Assembly: GCF_014648095.1 (NCBI RefSeq)
Contig: NZ_BMQL01000003.1
Span: 124,001-188,000 of the forward strand
DNA length: 64,000 bases
Source of the DNA: Deinococcus ruber
GTDB lineage: Bacteria > Deinococcota > Deinococci > Deinococcales > Deinococcaceae
Direction of reading: 5' to 3'
Within the stretch, counting starts at the first letter, position 1; each line of letters opens with the position of its first letter. This document shows positions 19,794-27,716 of the stretch, in pieces. The position numbers were made by a program, and so were the translations under genes. The notes beneath the pieces were generated by a model. It saw nothing but the letters and a program-made list of their open reading frames with translations. It was not told the DNA's origin and did no database searches.

Positions 19794-21377
19794 TTACTTC
19801 TTGCCGATCAGGATGATCTTGTTCCAGGCTTCGCTGCCCAGTGGGCTGGGAACCCAGTTCTTGACGTAGGTGCGTGCGGCGGCCAGCGGCTGGCTGTGCA
19901 CCATCGGAATGCGGTAGGCCGCGTCGTAGGTCAGCTTGTGCAGCTGAGCGTAGACCTTGGCCTTGGCGTCGCGGGTCAGGGCGGCGCGGCCCTGTTCCAG
20001 CAGCGTCTGAAGAGCGGGCGGGTTGAAGTTGATGTCGTCGGAGGCGTTGGCACCGTAGTACGCACCGTAGAAGTTATCGGGGCTGCCGTAGTCACCCGTC
20101 CAGCCGATCATGTACATGTCGAAGCCGGGTTCCTTGTTGCGGTCTTGCAGGTACTTGGCCCAGTCCTCGGTCTTCAGGTTGACCTTGATGCCGATGGCCG
20201 AAAGGTCGGCGGCGATGGCCTCGGCAATCGGCTTGGGGGTGGGGAAGTACGGACGCGACACGGGCATGTACCACAGGTCCACGCTGAAGCCGTTGGCGTA
20301 TCCGGCGTCGGCCAGCATCTTCTTGGCGGCGGCAGGATCGTACTTGTAGTCGCCGGGAACGGCGCTGCTGTTGGCCCAGGCCATGACCGGCGGCAGGAAG
20401 CTGGAGTTGCTGACCGCGAGGCCGCCCCAGAACGCGTCGGCAATGGCTTTCTTGTTGATTGCCATGCTGATCGCCGTGCGAACGGCCTGCTTCGCCAGGA
20501 TCGGGTTCTTGTTGTTCATGCTGACAAAGCCCACGTTGAAGCTCGGCTTCATGATGGCCGTCAGGGTCTTGTCAGCCTTCACCGCGCCCAGGCTGTCGGG
20601 CGTCAGGTCAGAGGCGAAATCGATGGTTCCGGCCTTCAGCTCGTTCAGGCGCTGCGAGGCGTCTTTGATGCTGCGGACGACCAGCGTATCGACGCGGGCC
20701 TTGGCTCCCCAGTAGTTCGGGTTGGCCTTCAGGGTGATGCTGTCGCCGGTCTTCCAGCTGACGAAGGTGAAGGGGCCGGTGCCGACCGGGGTGCTGGCGG
20801 GGGTGCCATACTTGGCTCCCTGCTCCTTCACGGCGGTGGGCGACGCGAGGCCGAAGTAGCCCGAGCCGATGACCACCGGGAAGTCGGAGTTGCCGCCGGT
20901 CAGGTCGAAGCGCACGGTGCTGTCGTCCACCTTCACGATGTCCTTGATGACCGCCGTCTTATCGCCCTTGAAGCCGCCCAGCAGGTCGCCCATTATCTCG
21001 TAGGTGCGGCCCTGATCGCGGTAGCCGGTCGGGTCCTTGGGGTCCCACCAGCGCTTCCAGTTGAATACCACCGCGTCGGCGTTGAACGGCGTGCCGTCCT
21101 GGAACTTCACGCCCTTGCGGAGGTTGAAGGTCCAGCTGGTCGCGTCGGGGTTGCTCTTCCAGCTCACGGCCAGGCCGGGCACAGGATCGGTGGTGCCGTC
21201 CTTGAAATCGACCAGGGTGTCATAGATCTGGCGCTGCACCGTGATGCTGATGCCGTCGGTGATGTTGCCGGGTTCCAGGCTGACCGGGTCGCCGTTGTTG
21301 CCGTAAACCAGGGTGGCCGCCGATGCGCTGCCCGCGAGTGCCGCGCCCAGCAGGGCCGTCAGGATGTATTTCTTCAT
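19794..21377 (-). CDS. oppA: Peptide ABC transporter substrate-binding protein (SBP family 5)
   Basis: A 527-residue exported protein: signal peptide MKKYILTALLGAALAGSASA, then the family 5 body with VQRQIYDTLVDF, WTFNLRKGVKFQDGTPFNAD and GTGPFTFVSWKTGDSITLKA. It captures oligopeptides (or related ligands) and delivers them to the DppBC channel. No lipobox is seen, so it may be freely periplasmic or held in another way. A strong ribosome site GGAGG precedes ATG. It has a near-consensus promoter and a terminator before dppB. Confidence 0.95.
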   Translation of the reverse strand: MKKYILTALLGAALAGSASAATLVYGNNGDPVSLEPGNITDGISITVQRQIYDTLVDFKDGTTDPVPGLAVSWKSNPDATSWTFNLRKGVKFQDGTPFNADAVVFNWKRWWDPKDPTGYRDQGRTYEIMGDLLGGFKGDKTAVIKDIVKVDDSTVRFDLTGGNSDFPVVIGSGYFGLASPTAVKEQGAKYGTPASTPVGTGPFTFVSWKTGDSITLKANPNYWGAKARVDTLVVRSIKDASQRLNELKAGTIDFASDLTPDSLGAVKADKTLTAIMKPSFNVGFVSMNNKNPILAKQAVRTAISMAINKKAIADAFWGGLAVSNSSFLPPVMAWANSSAVPGDYKYDPAAAKKMLADAGYANGFSVDLWYMPVSRPYFPTPKPIAEAIAADLSAIGIKVNLKTEDWAKYLQDRNKEPGFDMYMIGWTGDYGSPDNFYGAYYGANASDDINFNPPALQTLLEQGRAALTRDAKAKVYAQLHKLTYDAAYRIPMVHSQPLAAARTYVKNWVPSPLGSEAWNKIILIGKK

Positions 21378-21472
21378 AAGTCCTCCAGCAGTGATCTGAA
21401 ATGCAGTGATGTGAAATAGCCTGCGAACGTACCGTTGCCTAGAGCGTGAAGTGGAATTCAGAAAATGTAAGG

Positions 21473-21558
21473 CTGGCGCTCAGAGTAGGGCGGAGGTCTA
21501 GACGTGTCAACTGCACAGCCGACATTGCCAGGACGCCTGACCACTGTCTGAGCGCCAG
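21473..21558. repeat. Inverted repeat bracketing the oppA promoter
   Basis: CTGGCGCTCAGA (21473-21484) and TCTGAGCGCCAG (21547-21558) are perfect 12-base inverted arms, 74 bases centre to centre. The left arm covers the -10/start region of oppA and the right arm lies five bases past the livF stop. Confidence 0.7.
21482..21510 (-). promoter_or_regulatory. SigA promoter of oppA
   Basis: TTGACA (21505-21510), 17-base spacer, TACTCT (21482-21487) on the minus strand, giving a leader of about 95 bases. Confidence 0.8.
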
Positions 21559-21562
21559 AAGA

Positions 21563-22327
21563 TCAGTCTTCGCCCAGATAGGCTTTTCGAACGCTTTCGT
21601 TATTGGCGATGTCGGCGGCTGGCCCCTGAAGGCGGATCTCGCCGGTCTGCATCACATACGCTCGCTGCGCGATCCCCAGCGCCATGCTGGCGTTCTGCTC
21701 GACCAGCAGAATGGTGGTGCCGCGCTCCTTGTTCAGGCGCTCCACGATGTCGAAGATCGCTTCCACGAACTTGGGCGACAGGCCCATGCTGGGTTCATCG
21801 AGCAGCAGCAGCTTGGGAGCCACCATCAGGGCGCGGGCAATCGCCAACATCTGCTGTTCGCCGCCCGACAGCGTGCCGCCGAGCTGCTTCTCGCGCTCTT
21901 TCAGACGAGGGAAGAACTCGAAGCCTTCCTGAATGCGCTGATTGATCAGGGCGCGGTCGGTCACGGTGTATGCCCCGATTTCCAGATTCTCGCGCACGGT
22001 CAGCTGCCCGAAGATGCGCCGACCTTCCGGCACATGGCTCATGCCCTGGAGCATGATGGTGTCGGGGCGCGATCCGGCGATGTTCTTGCCCATGTAGGTC
22101 AGTGTGCCGCTGCGGGGCTTCTGCATACCGCTGACGGTCCGCAGCGTGGTGGTTTTACCCGCTCCGTTGCCGCCGATCAGCGCGATGATCTCGCCCTGCA
22201 TCACTTCCAGGCTGATGCCTTTCAGGGCGTGAATGTGCCCGTAATACGTGTGGATGTCCTTCAGCTCCAGCATCGGCTGAGCGCCTGCTGCGCCACTTGC
22301 CCTGTTCAGTACCGACGCTTCAGCCAT
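21563..22327 (-). CDS. livF: Branched-chain amino acid ABC transporter ATPase LivF
   Basis: A 254-residue ATPase with Walker A GGNGAGKTT, signature LSGGEQQMLAIARAL, Walker B LLLLDEPSMGLSP and switch His in ILLVEQN. The MLELKDIHTYYGHIHALKGI start and EGRRIFGQLTVRENLEIGAY are typical of LivF. It is the last gene of livHMGF and its first eight bases overlap the end of livG. It powers uptake of Leu/Ile/Val or related amino acids. Confidence 0.95.
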   Translation of the reverse strand: MAEASVLNRASGAAGAQPMLELKDIHTYYGHIHALKGISLEVMQGEIIALIGGNGAGKTTTLRTVSGMQKPRSGTLTYMGKNIAGSRPDTIMLQGMSHVPEGRRIFGQLTVRENLEIGAYTVTDRALINQRIQEGFEFFPRLKEREKQLGGTLSGGEQQMLAIARALMVAPKLLLLDEPSMGLSPKFVEAIFDIVERLNKERGTTILLVEQNASMALGIAQRAYVMQTGEIRLQGPAADIANNESVRKAYLGED

Positions 22328-23186
22328 TGGCCCCCTCCTTGCCGTACTCTCCGGCGGCGGCCCCGCGTCCCAGATAAGCTTCCATCACTTCGGGGTTGTT
22401 GCGAATCTCGTGCGGCAGACCTTCTGCGAGCTTGGCTCCGTAGTTCAGCACCGTGATGTGCTCCGAAAGCGTCATGACCAGGCGCATATCGTGTTCGATC
22501 AGCACCACCGTCACACCCAGCTCGTCACGGATGGCGCGGATCAGCGCCTTGAGCGTTTCGGTTTCGCGGGGGTTCATGCCTGCCGCCGGTTCGTCGAGCA
22601 GAATCACCTTCGGATTGGTCGCCAGTGCCCGCGCAATCTCCAGCCGACGCTGATCGCCGTAGGGCAGACTGGTCGAGAGTTCCTGACTGGCCCGCTTCAG
22701 GCCCACGAAGTCGAGCAGCACTGCCGCCGCTTCACGCGCACTCGCCTCGTCTTCGTGAAAGCGCTTGGTGCGGAAGAGCGCGTCCACATAATTGGCCTTC
22801 AGGCGTGGATGGCGGCCCACCAGAATGTTCTCTTCGGCAGTCATGGAGGCGAACAGCCGGATGTTCTGGAAGGTACGCGCGATGCCCGCCGATGTCACCT
22901 GATCGGGGCGCAGGCCCACCAGATCGACGCCATCGAGCAGAATGCTGCCCGCATCGGGTTCATAGATGCCAGTGATCATGTTGAAGAAGGTGGTCTTGCC
23001 CGCGCCGTTCGGCCCGATCACCGAGACGATGCTGGCACGCGGCACTTCCAGATTCACGCTGTTGACGGCCAGCAGACCGCCGAAGGTTTTGGTCAGGCCG
23101 CTGACGCTCAGAACACTGTCGGATGTGGCGGAAGCACGGCTGATCGGTGACTTCTGAGACGTGATTTTCTGCGTGGGCGCACTCAT
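22320..23186 (-). CDS. livG: Branched-chain amino acid ABC transporter ATPase LivG
   Basis: A 288-residue ATPase: a ~27-residue N-terminal extension, then LSVSGLTKTFGGLLAVNSVN, Walker A GPNGAGKTT, the LivG-type FNMITGIYEPDAG and GIARTFQNIRLF, LPYGDQRRLEIARALATNP and VILLDEPAAGMNPRE. The start overlaps the livM stop by four bases (ATGA). It forms a heterodimer with LivF. Confidence 0.95.
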   Translation of the reverse strand: MSAPTQKITSQKSPISRASATSDSVLSVSGLTKTFGGLLAVNSVNLEVPRASIVSVIGPNGAGKTTFFNMITGIYEPDAGSILLDGVDLVGLRPDQVTSAGIARTFQNIRLFASMTAEENILVGRHPRLKANYVDALFRTKRFHEDEASAREAAAVLLDFVGLKRASQELSTSLPYGDQRRLEIARALATNPKVILLDEPAAGMNPRETETLKALIRAIRDELGVTVVLIEHDMRLVMTLSEHITVLNYGAKLAEGLPHEIRNNPEVMEAYLGRGAAAGEYGKEGANG

Positions 23187-24865
23187 TTCTTGTCTCCCGT
23201 CGTCCGGTTCTCCAGCCTGGGACTCATCCCCGGCGACTCGACATCCGGCATGCCCGCCGCACCTGTTCCCAGGGCCCCGCCCAGTGCGCCGTCGGCATTC
23301 AGACTGCTCTCGGCAGGGTCGGTGTCGTCGTTTTCGTGCAGCATCGCCTGCTGGCGGGCCGAGGGCAACAGACCCTCAGGCCGGAACAGCATCATCAGCA
23401 CCAGAATCACGCCGAACAGCAGGCGGTTGTACTTGGCCGGGTCGAGGTTGCTGTTCAGGCCGGGAAAGCTGCTCTGAATGGTTTCCGACAGGCCGGGCAG
23501 CACGCTGAGGTTGATCCAGGTCACGACAATCGCACCCAGAATCACGCCCGCGATATTGCCCATGCCGCCCAGAATTACCATCGTCAGCACTCCGATGCTC
23601 TGGAGGTAACTGAAGCTTTCAGGCGAGATGAACTGCTGCTTGGCGGCGAAGATCACGCCCATGACGCCCGCGAAGCTGGCTCCGGTGGCAAACGCCATGA
23701 TCTTGGTCTTGACCAGCGGCACGCCCATCGCCTGCGCGGCCAGCTCGTCCTCGCGGATGGCGACCCAGGCGCGTCCGATGTTGCTGCGGCCCAGGCGCAC
23801 ATTCACGGTAATAACCACCGCGATGATGACCAGCACCAGGAAGTACAGGAAAAACAGCTTGAACTGCTCGGGCGGGAACTTCAGCGAGGTCGCCAGCTTG
23901 TCCATCCACGATACCGGCGCGGTGGTGATGGTGGTGATGCCCTGCGGCCCGTTGGTGTACTTCGTCAGGTTGTTGGCGAACACCCGGATCACTTCGCCCA
24001 GGCCCAGGGTGACGATGGCGAGGTAATCGCCCTTGAGCTTCAGCACCGGCAGACCGATCAGCACACCTGAGATGGCGGCAGTGGCGACGGCGATAAAGAT
24101 GAACAGCCAGAAGAAATTGGGATTGATGCCGGTGGCGAGGGCAGTCAGCGAAGGCGCGTGGCTGCCGTAGTAGCTCGAAACGGCGGCGTTGATCAGCGTG
24201 GCAACCAGCGTCAGCACGCCCGCCACCCCGATCACGATCAGCAGGATGCTGACAGAGCGGGCGGCCCGCTGAGCGCCCTGCGGCTTCATTGCGCCGGGGT
24301 GCGCTCTGTCAATCGACTTCAGCCACAGATACCCTGCCACACCCAGCAGCGTCAGGATCAGCGGAATCAGCCAGTCGCCCACGCCCATCGGGGTGTACGG
24401 CAGGTTCGACTGCACGATCTGCTGGAACTGTCCGCTGCCGAAAATGCCCCAGACGTATGCGCCCACCGCGAAAAAGGCCACGTAGCCCAGGTCGAGCAGA
24501 CCTGCCTGCCCCACCACGATGTTCAGACCCAGGGCCAGCGCGGCAAAGATGCACATCTGGATCGCCAGATCGAAGTAACTGCCGTTCAGTCGCCCGACAT
24601 CCGGAATGGCGATCAGCAGCACGAACGCGCCTACCAGCAGCTTGACGACGTTGCTCGCCTTCCACTGGTACGCCAGCAGCAGGCTGCCCAGGAACAGCAG
24701 GAAGACGCCCGAGGTGATGACCGACGGGAACTTGACGCTGTCGGTCAGGTCGCCCAGTGCCAGAAATAGCAGCAGCGAGGTGACCACGGTATAGATGATG
24801 AGCGGAACAGTGCGGTCGGGAGCGCTCCCGGGGCGCATCCCTGGCGTGCGGGAAAGTGCGGTCAT
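23183..24865 (-). CDS. livM: Branched-chain amino acid ABC permease LivM, enlarged
   Basis: At 560 residues this is well above the usual ~300-420. The LivM core is clear (AALALGLNIVVGQAGLLDLG, GDYLAIVTLGLGEVIRV, RAWVAIREDELAAQAMGVPL, ILGGMGNIAGVILGA). The extra length is an N-terminal block of about three added membrane segments, an additional two-segment insertion (about residues 165-235), and a ~60-residue soluble Gly/Ser/Asp-rich tail. ATG 24865 overlaps the livH stop by four bases. Confidence 0.93.
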   Translation of the reverse strand: MTALSRTPGMRPGSAPDRTVPLIIYTVVTSLLLFLALGDLTDSVKFPSVITSGVFLLFLGSLLLAYQWKASNVVKLLVGAFVLLIAIPDVGRLNGSYFDLAIQMCIFAALALGLNIVVGQAGLLDLGYVAFFAVGAYVWGIFGSGQFQQIVQSNLPYTPMGVGDWLIPLILTLLGVAGYLWLKSIDRAHPGAMKPQGAQRAARSVSILLIVIGVAGVLTLVATLINAAVSSYYGSHAPSLTALATGINPNFFWLFIFIAVATAAISGVLIGLPVLKLKGDYLAIVTLGLGEVIRVFANNLTKYTNGPQGITTITTAPVSWMDKLATSLKFPPEQFKLFFLYFLVLVIIAVVITVNVRLGRSNIGRAWVAIREDELAAQAMGVPLVKTKIMAFATGASFAGVMGVIFAAKQQFISPESFSYLQSIGVLTMVILGGMGNIAGVILGAIVVTWINLSVLPGLSETIQSSFPGLNSNLDPAKYNRLLFGVILVLMMLFRPEGLLPSARQQAMLHENDDTDPAESSLNADGALGGALGTGAAGMPDVESPGMSPRLENRTTGDKK

Positions 24866-25845
24866 ACCTTCTCCGTGGTGTTACGGCCCAGCAGACCGGA
24901 GGGCTTGAAGATCAGGATCACGATCAGGGCGATGAACGCGCCTACGTCCTTGTACTCGGACTTGATCGCGGCCAGGAAGGCCAGCTTGGGGAAGATCAGG
25001 GCAAAGCTGCTCAGTACGCCCAGGAAGTTCTCGACCACGCCCAGCACCAGCCCGCCCAGCACTGCGCCGGGAATGCTGCCGATGCCGCCCAGCACGGCGG
25101 CGCTGAAGGCCTTGGTGCCGGGAATGGTGCCGCTGTAGGCGTTGATGTTCGGGAACTTCATGGCAAACAGCACGCCGCCCAGTCCGCCGAGCGCGCCACC
25201 GATCATGAATGTCAGGGCGATCATGCGGTTGCTGTCGATGCCCATCAGTCCGGCGGTCACGCGGTCCTGTGCTACGGCGCGGATGGCGCGGCCCGTCTTG
25301 CTGTGATTGACCAGGCGGTTCAGCCCGAACAGCATCACGGCGGCGACCACGACCAGCAGCACGTCCTTGATCTGAATATTGTTGTCGAGAATCGTGACCA
25401 CGTTGGCGTTAAAGGCGGCTGGCACGTTGACGGCCAGATCGAAGCGGCCCTGCACGCCCTCGAACAGTCGCAGCAGGTCTTGCAGGATGAACGACACGCC
25501 GATAGCGCTGATCAGCGGCACCAGCTTGGGCGCGTTTCGCAGCGGGCGGTACGCGAGGCGCTCGATCAGGATGTTCAGCAGGCCACAGACCAGCATGGCA
25601 ACGACCAGCGCAATGACAAAGACGATATACGGATTCAGGCCGGAGCCGGGAGGTGCGTCTGGTGCGGGCGAGAGAATTCGGAACGTTTCGTAGGCGATGA
25701 TGGCCCCGGTCACGAAGACTTCCGAGTGGGCGAAGTTGATGAGCTGAAGAATGCCGTACACCATTGTGTAACCAAGCGCAATGATGGCGTACAGAATACC
25801 CAGCAGTAATCCATTGATCAGGATCGCGGCAAGAAGACTTTCCAT
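24862..25845 (-). CDS. livH: Branched-chain amino acid ABC permease LivH
   Basis: A 327-residue permease starting MESLLAAILINGLLLGILYA, with LGYTMVYGILQLINFAHSEV (the conserved NFAHGE-like stretch), RAVAQDRVTAGLMGIDSNRM (cytoplasmic EAA-like loop) and AVLGGIGSIPGAVLGGLVLG. It forms the channel with LivM. It is first in livH-M-G-F. Its promoter is in the 356-base gap that separates it from livJ. Confidence 0.95.
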   Translation of the reverse strand: MESLLAAILINGLLLGILYAIIALGYTMVYGILQLINFAHSEVFVTGAIIAYETFRILSPAPDAPPGSGLNPYIVFVIALVVAMLVCGLLNILIERLAYRPLRNAPKLVPLISAIGVSFILQDLLRLFEGVQGRFDLAVNVPAAFNANVVTILDNNIQIKDVLLVVVAAVMLFGLNRLVNHSKTGRAIRAVAQDRVTAGLMGIDSNRMIALTFMIGGALGGLGGVLFAMKFPNINAYSGTIPGTKAFSAAVLGGIGSIPGAVLGGLVLGVVENFLGVLSSFALIFPKLAFLAAIKSEYKDVGAFIALIVILIFKPSGLLGRNTTEKV

Positions 25846-25863
25846 AGATGGCCTCGCAGTCTG

Positions 25864-25890
25864 ATGATACCAATTCCGAAATCAGTTCAA
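25864..25890 (-). promoter_or_regulatory. Candidate promoter of livHMGF
   Basis: TATCAT (minus strand, 25864-25869) with TTGAAC 15 bases (or ATTGAA 16 bases) upstream; the leader would be under 15 bases. A 7-bp hairpin CAGTTCA/TGAACTG (25883-25906) overlaps the -35. Confidence 0.45.
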
Positions 25891-26127
25891 TATCAGCACT
25901 GAACTGAACCCTACTCGCAGAACAAAGAGGCAAGCAAAAGGCAGAGAAAGGAAGGAGGAACATAACGAAAGAACGAAGAACGCTGCATGGAGAGCGGAGA
26001 TGATGGGAGGCTTGCGGAATGTGTATGAGCAGGAACGAAAGCGGCGGCTATAGCATATTTTTATGACGCGTTTCTGTTACGCATCTTCATGATACGGGTT
26101 CAGCGCTTCATCTGCGGCTATGGATAA

Positions 26128-26160
26128 GGCGGGCCAGCAGCTTTACGCCTCCGGCCCGCC
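26128..26160 (-). terminator. Hairpin downstream of livJ
   Basis: GGCGGGCC pairs with GGCCCGCC (8 bp) about 40 bases past the livJ stop. Only TT follows on the minus strand, so this may attenuate or protect the RNA rather than terminate fully. Confidence 0.5.
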
Positions 26161-26201
26161 CCCGCACAACGAAGTTGGGTTTTTTCAGAGCGAATGGATG
26201 A

Positions 26202-27362
26202 TTACTGCTTGGCAACCTTCACGTTGACGACGCCTGCCGTCACGAAGGTCAGCTTGTCGTTGACCTGACGGATGTACATCTTGGCGGTCTTGCGGTCGCC
26301 CGCGCTGTTGAAGTCGATGGCTCCGGTCAGCAGACCGGTGCTCAGGTTGGTGTTGCGAACAGCAGTCTCGACCTGGGTGCGGCTGGGCAGCTTGTTGCCG
26401 TTGGCCTTCAGGGCGCTCATCACGCCGTTTACAACGACCTTGGCGCTGTCGTAGGCCATGATGCCGAAGCCCGCGAGGTCTTTCTTGTAGGCGGCCTTGT
26501 AGCGTACGGCGACCACCTTGGCAGCGGGCACCGACTCCAGGGGCGGCGCGACGGTGGTGAAGTAGATGTCCTTGGCTCCGGCTCCGCCGAGGCTCAGGAG
26601 GTCGGGGCTGTCGTAGCCGTCGCCGCCCATGACCGGGGTGGTCACGCCCGCTTCACGCAGCTGCTTGGCGAAGGGGCCGACCTGGCCGTACAGACCGCCG
26701 AAGTAGATGGCGTCGGGCTTGGCGAGCTTGATCTTGGTGATGATGCTGGAGAAGTCGCTCTTCTCCTCGGTGCCTTCCGAAGCGGCAACGGTAACGCCCT
26801 TGGCCTGGAATTCCTTCTGGGCGGCGTCGGCGAGGCCCTGACCATACGGGGTCTTGTCGTTCAGGACGTAGACCTTCTTGGCCTTCAGGGTCTCGATCAC
26901 GAAATCGGCACCTGCAGGCCCCTGCGAGTCGTCACGGGCGCAGATGCGGTTCATGTTGCTCAGGCCACGGTCCGTCACCTTGGGGTTGGTGTTGGCGGGC
27001 GACACGATGGCGACGTGGCTGGGGGCCAGCACTTCGCTGCTGGGAATGACCACACCGCTGTTCAGGGTGCCGACCATCGCCAGGATGCTGTTGTCGGCGG
27101 CGATACGGCGGGCGTTGGCGGTGCCGGTGGTGGGGTCGGCCTGATCGTCGTAGGCGACGAACTGAAGGTCGAAGCCCATCGCCAGGAACGACGAACGGCT
27201 CTCCTTGATGACCATCTCGGTGGCGTTGCGAATCTGGAGGCCCAGGTCGCTGCTGCTGCCGGAGAGCGGCGACATGCTGGCGATCTTGATGACAGTGACG
27301 GCTTGCGCACTTCCGAGGGCCAGCACACCAAGGGTCAGGACAGACATACCGAGTTTCTTCAT
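26202..27362 (-). CDS. livJ: Branched-chain amino acid ABC transporter binding protein
   Basis: A 386-residue periplasmic binding protein: signal peptide MKKLGMSVLTLGVLALGSAQ A, then VIKIASMSPLSGSSSDLGLQ and GTANARRIAADNSILAMVGT, typical of the Leu/Ile/Val-binding type I fold. Start 27362 has the ribosome site GGAGG seven bases upstream and begins with the signal peptide; 26 codons upstream are not used. It is transcribed from its own strong promoter, ahead of livHMGF. Confidence 0.95.
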   Translation of the reverse strand: MKKLGMSVLTLGVLALGSAQAVTVIKIASMSPLSGSSSDLGLQIRNATEMVIKESRSSFLAMGFDLQFVAYDDQADPTTGTANARRIAADNSILAMVGTLNSGVVIPSSEVLAPSHVAIVSPANTNPKVTDRGLSNMNRICARDDSQGPAGADFVIETLKAKKVYVLNDKTPYGQGLADAAQKEFQAKGVTVAASEGTEEKSDFSSIITKIKLAKPDAIYFGGLYGQVGPFAKQLREAGVTTPVMGGDGYDSPDLLSLGGAGAKDIYFTTVAPPLESVPAAKVVAVRYKAAYKKDLAGFGIMAYDSAKVVVNGVMSALKANGNKLPSRTQVETAVRNTNLSTGLLTGAIDFNSAGDRKTAKMYIRQVNDKLTFVTAGVVNVKVAKQ

Positions 27363-27427
27363 GAATCCTCCGAGAACTTCAGGCGCACTCCACCGCTTTC
27401 TGCGGTGTCGTGCTGTAGAGATGCCGC

Positions 27428-27456
27428 ATTGTAGGGACACGCTTAGGAGAAGTCAA
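27428..27456 (-). promoter_or_regulatory. SigA promoter of livJ
   Basis: TTGACT (27451-27456), 17-base spacer, TACAAT (27428-27433). The ~60-base leader contains a CACCGC-AGAAA-GCGGTG hairpin before the ribosome site. Confidence 0.85.
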
Positions 27457-27716
27457 TGCAATTTTCATGTAGTGTTCGGCAACAAAAACCAGAGAATAGG
27501 ATGAATAGTGAGCAGATATTGCTTTGATGGCTGAGACAGAGCAATGATCATGCGTTTTATCTCAACGTCAAGCGAAGATGACGCCTCGGCGTGTCTGTGG
27601 AGCCTGCCTGACGATGCCCTCATGGGTAGGTGCACTAATAATTGGTTGTCTGATAGTACTGGATACAGCTGACGCCTGTCTGTCGCGCCGTGGTACCGGA
27701 GTGGTGAGCTGTACGG
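27457..27716. other. AT-richer gap between livJ and glnA
   Basis: About 260 bases of lower GC than the surroundings, with no convincing gene. A short plus-strand frame from 27578 (MTPRRVCGACLTMPSWVGAL) and a minus-strand frame run through it, but neither has a ribosome site or promoter. It could be a relic of inserted DNA. Confidence 0.35.

Larger units (their letters stand above)
25846..26201. other. livJ-livH intergenic region
   Basis: A 356-base, relatively AT-rich gap. It holds the livJ terminator hairpin at the right end, a candidate livH promoter at the left end, a purine-rich block (25920-26000) and CATATTTTTATGACG near 26056. I see no gene in it. Confidence 0.5.
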
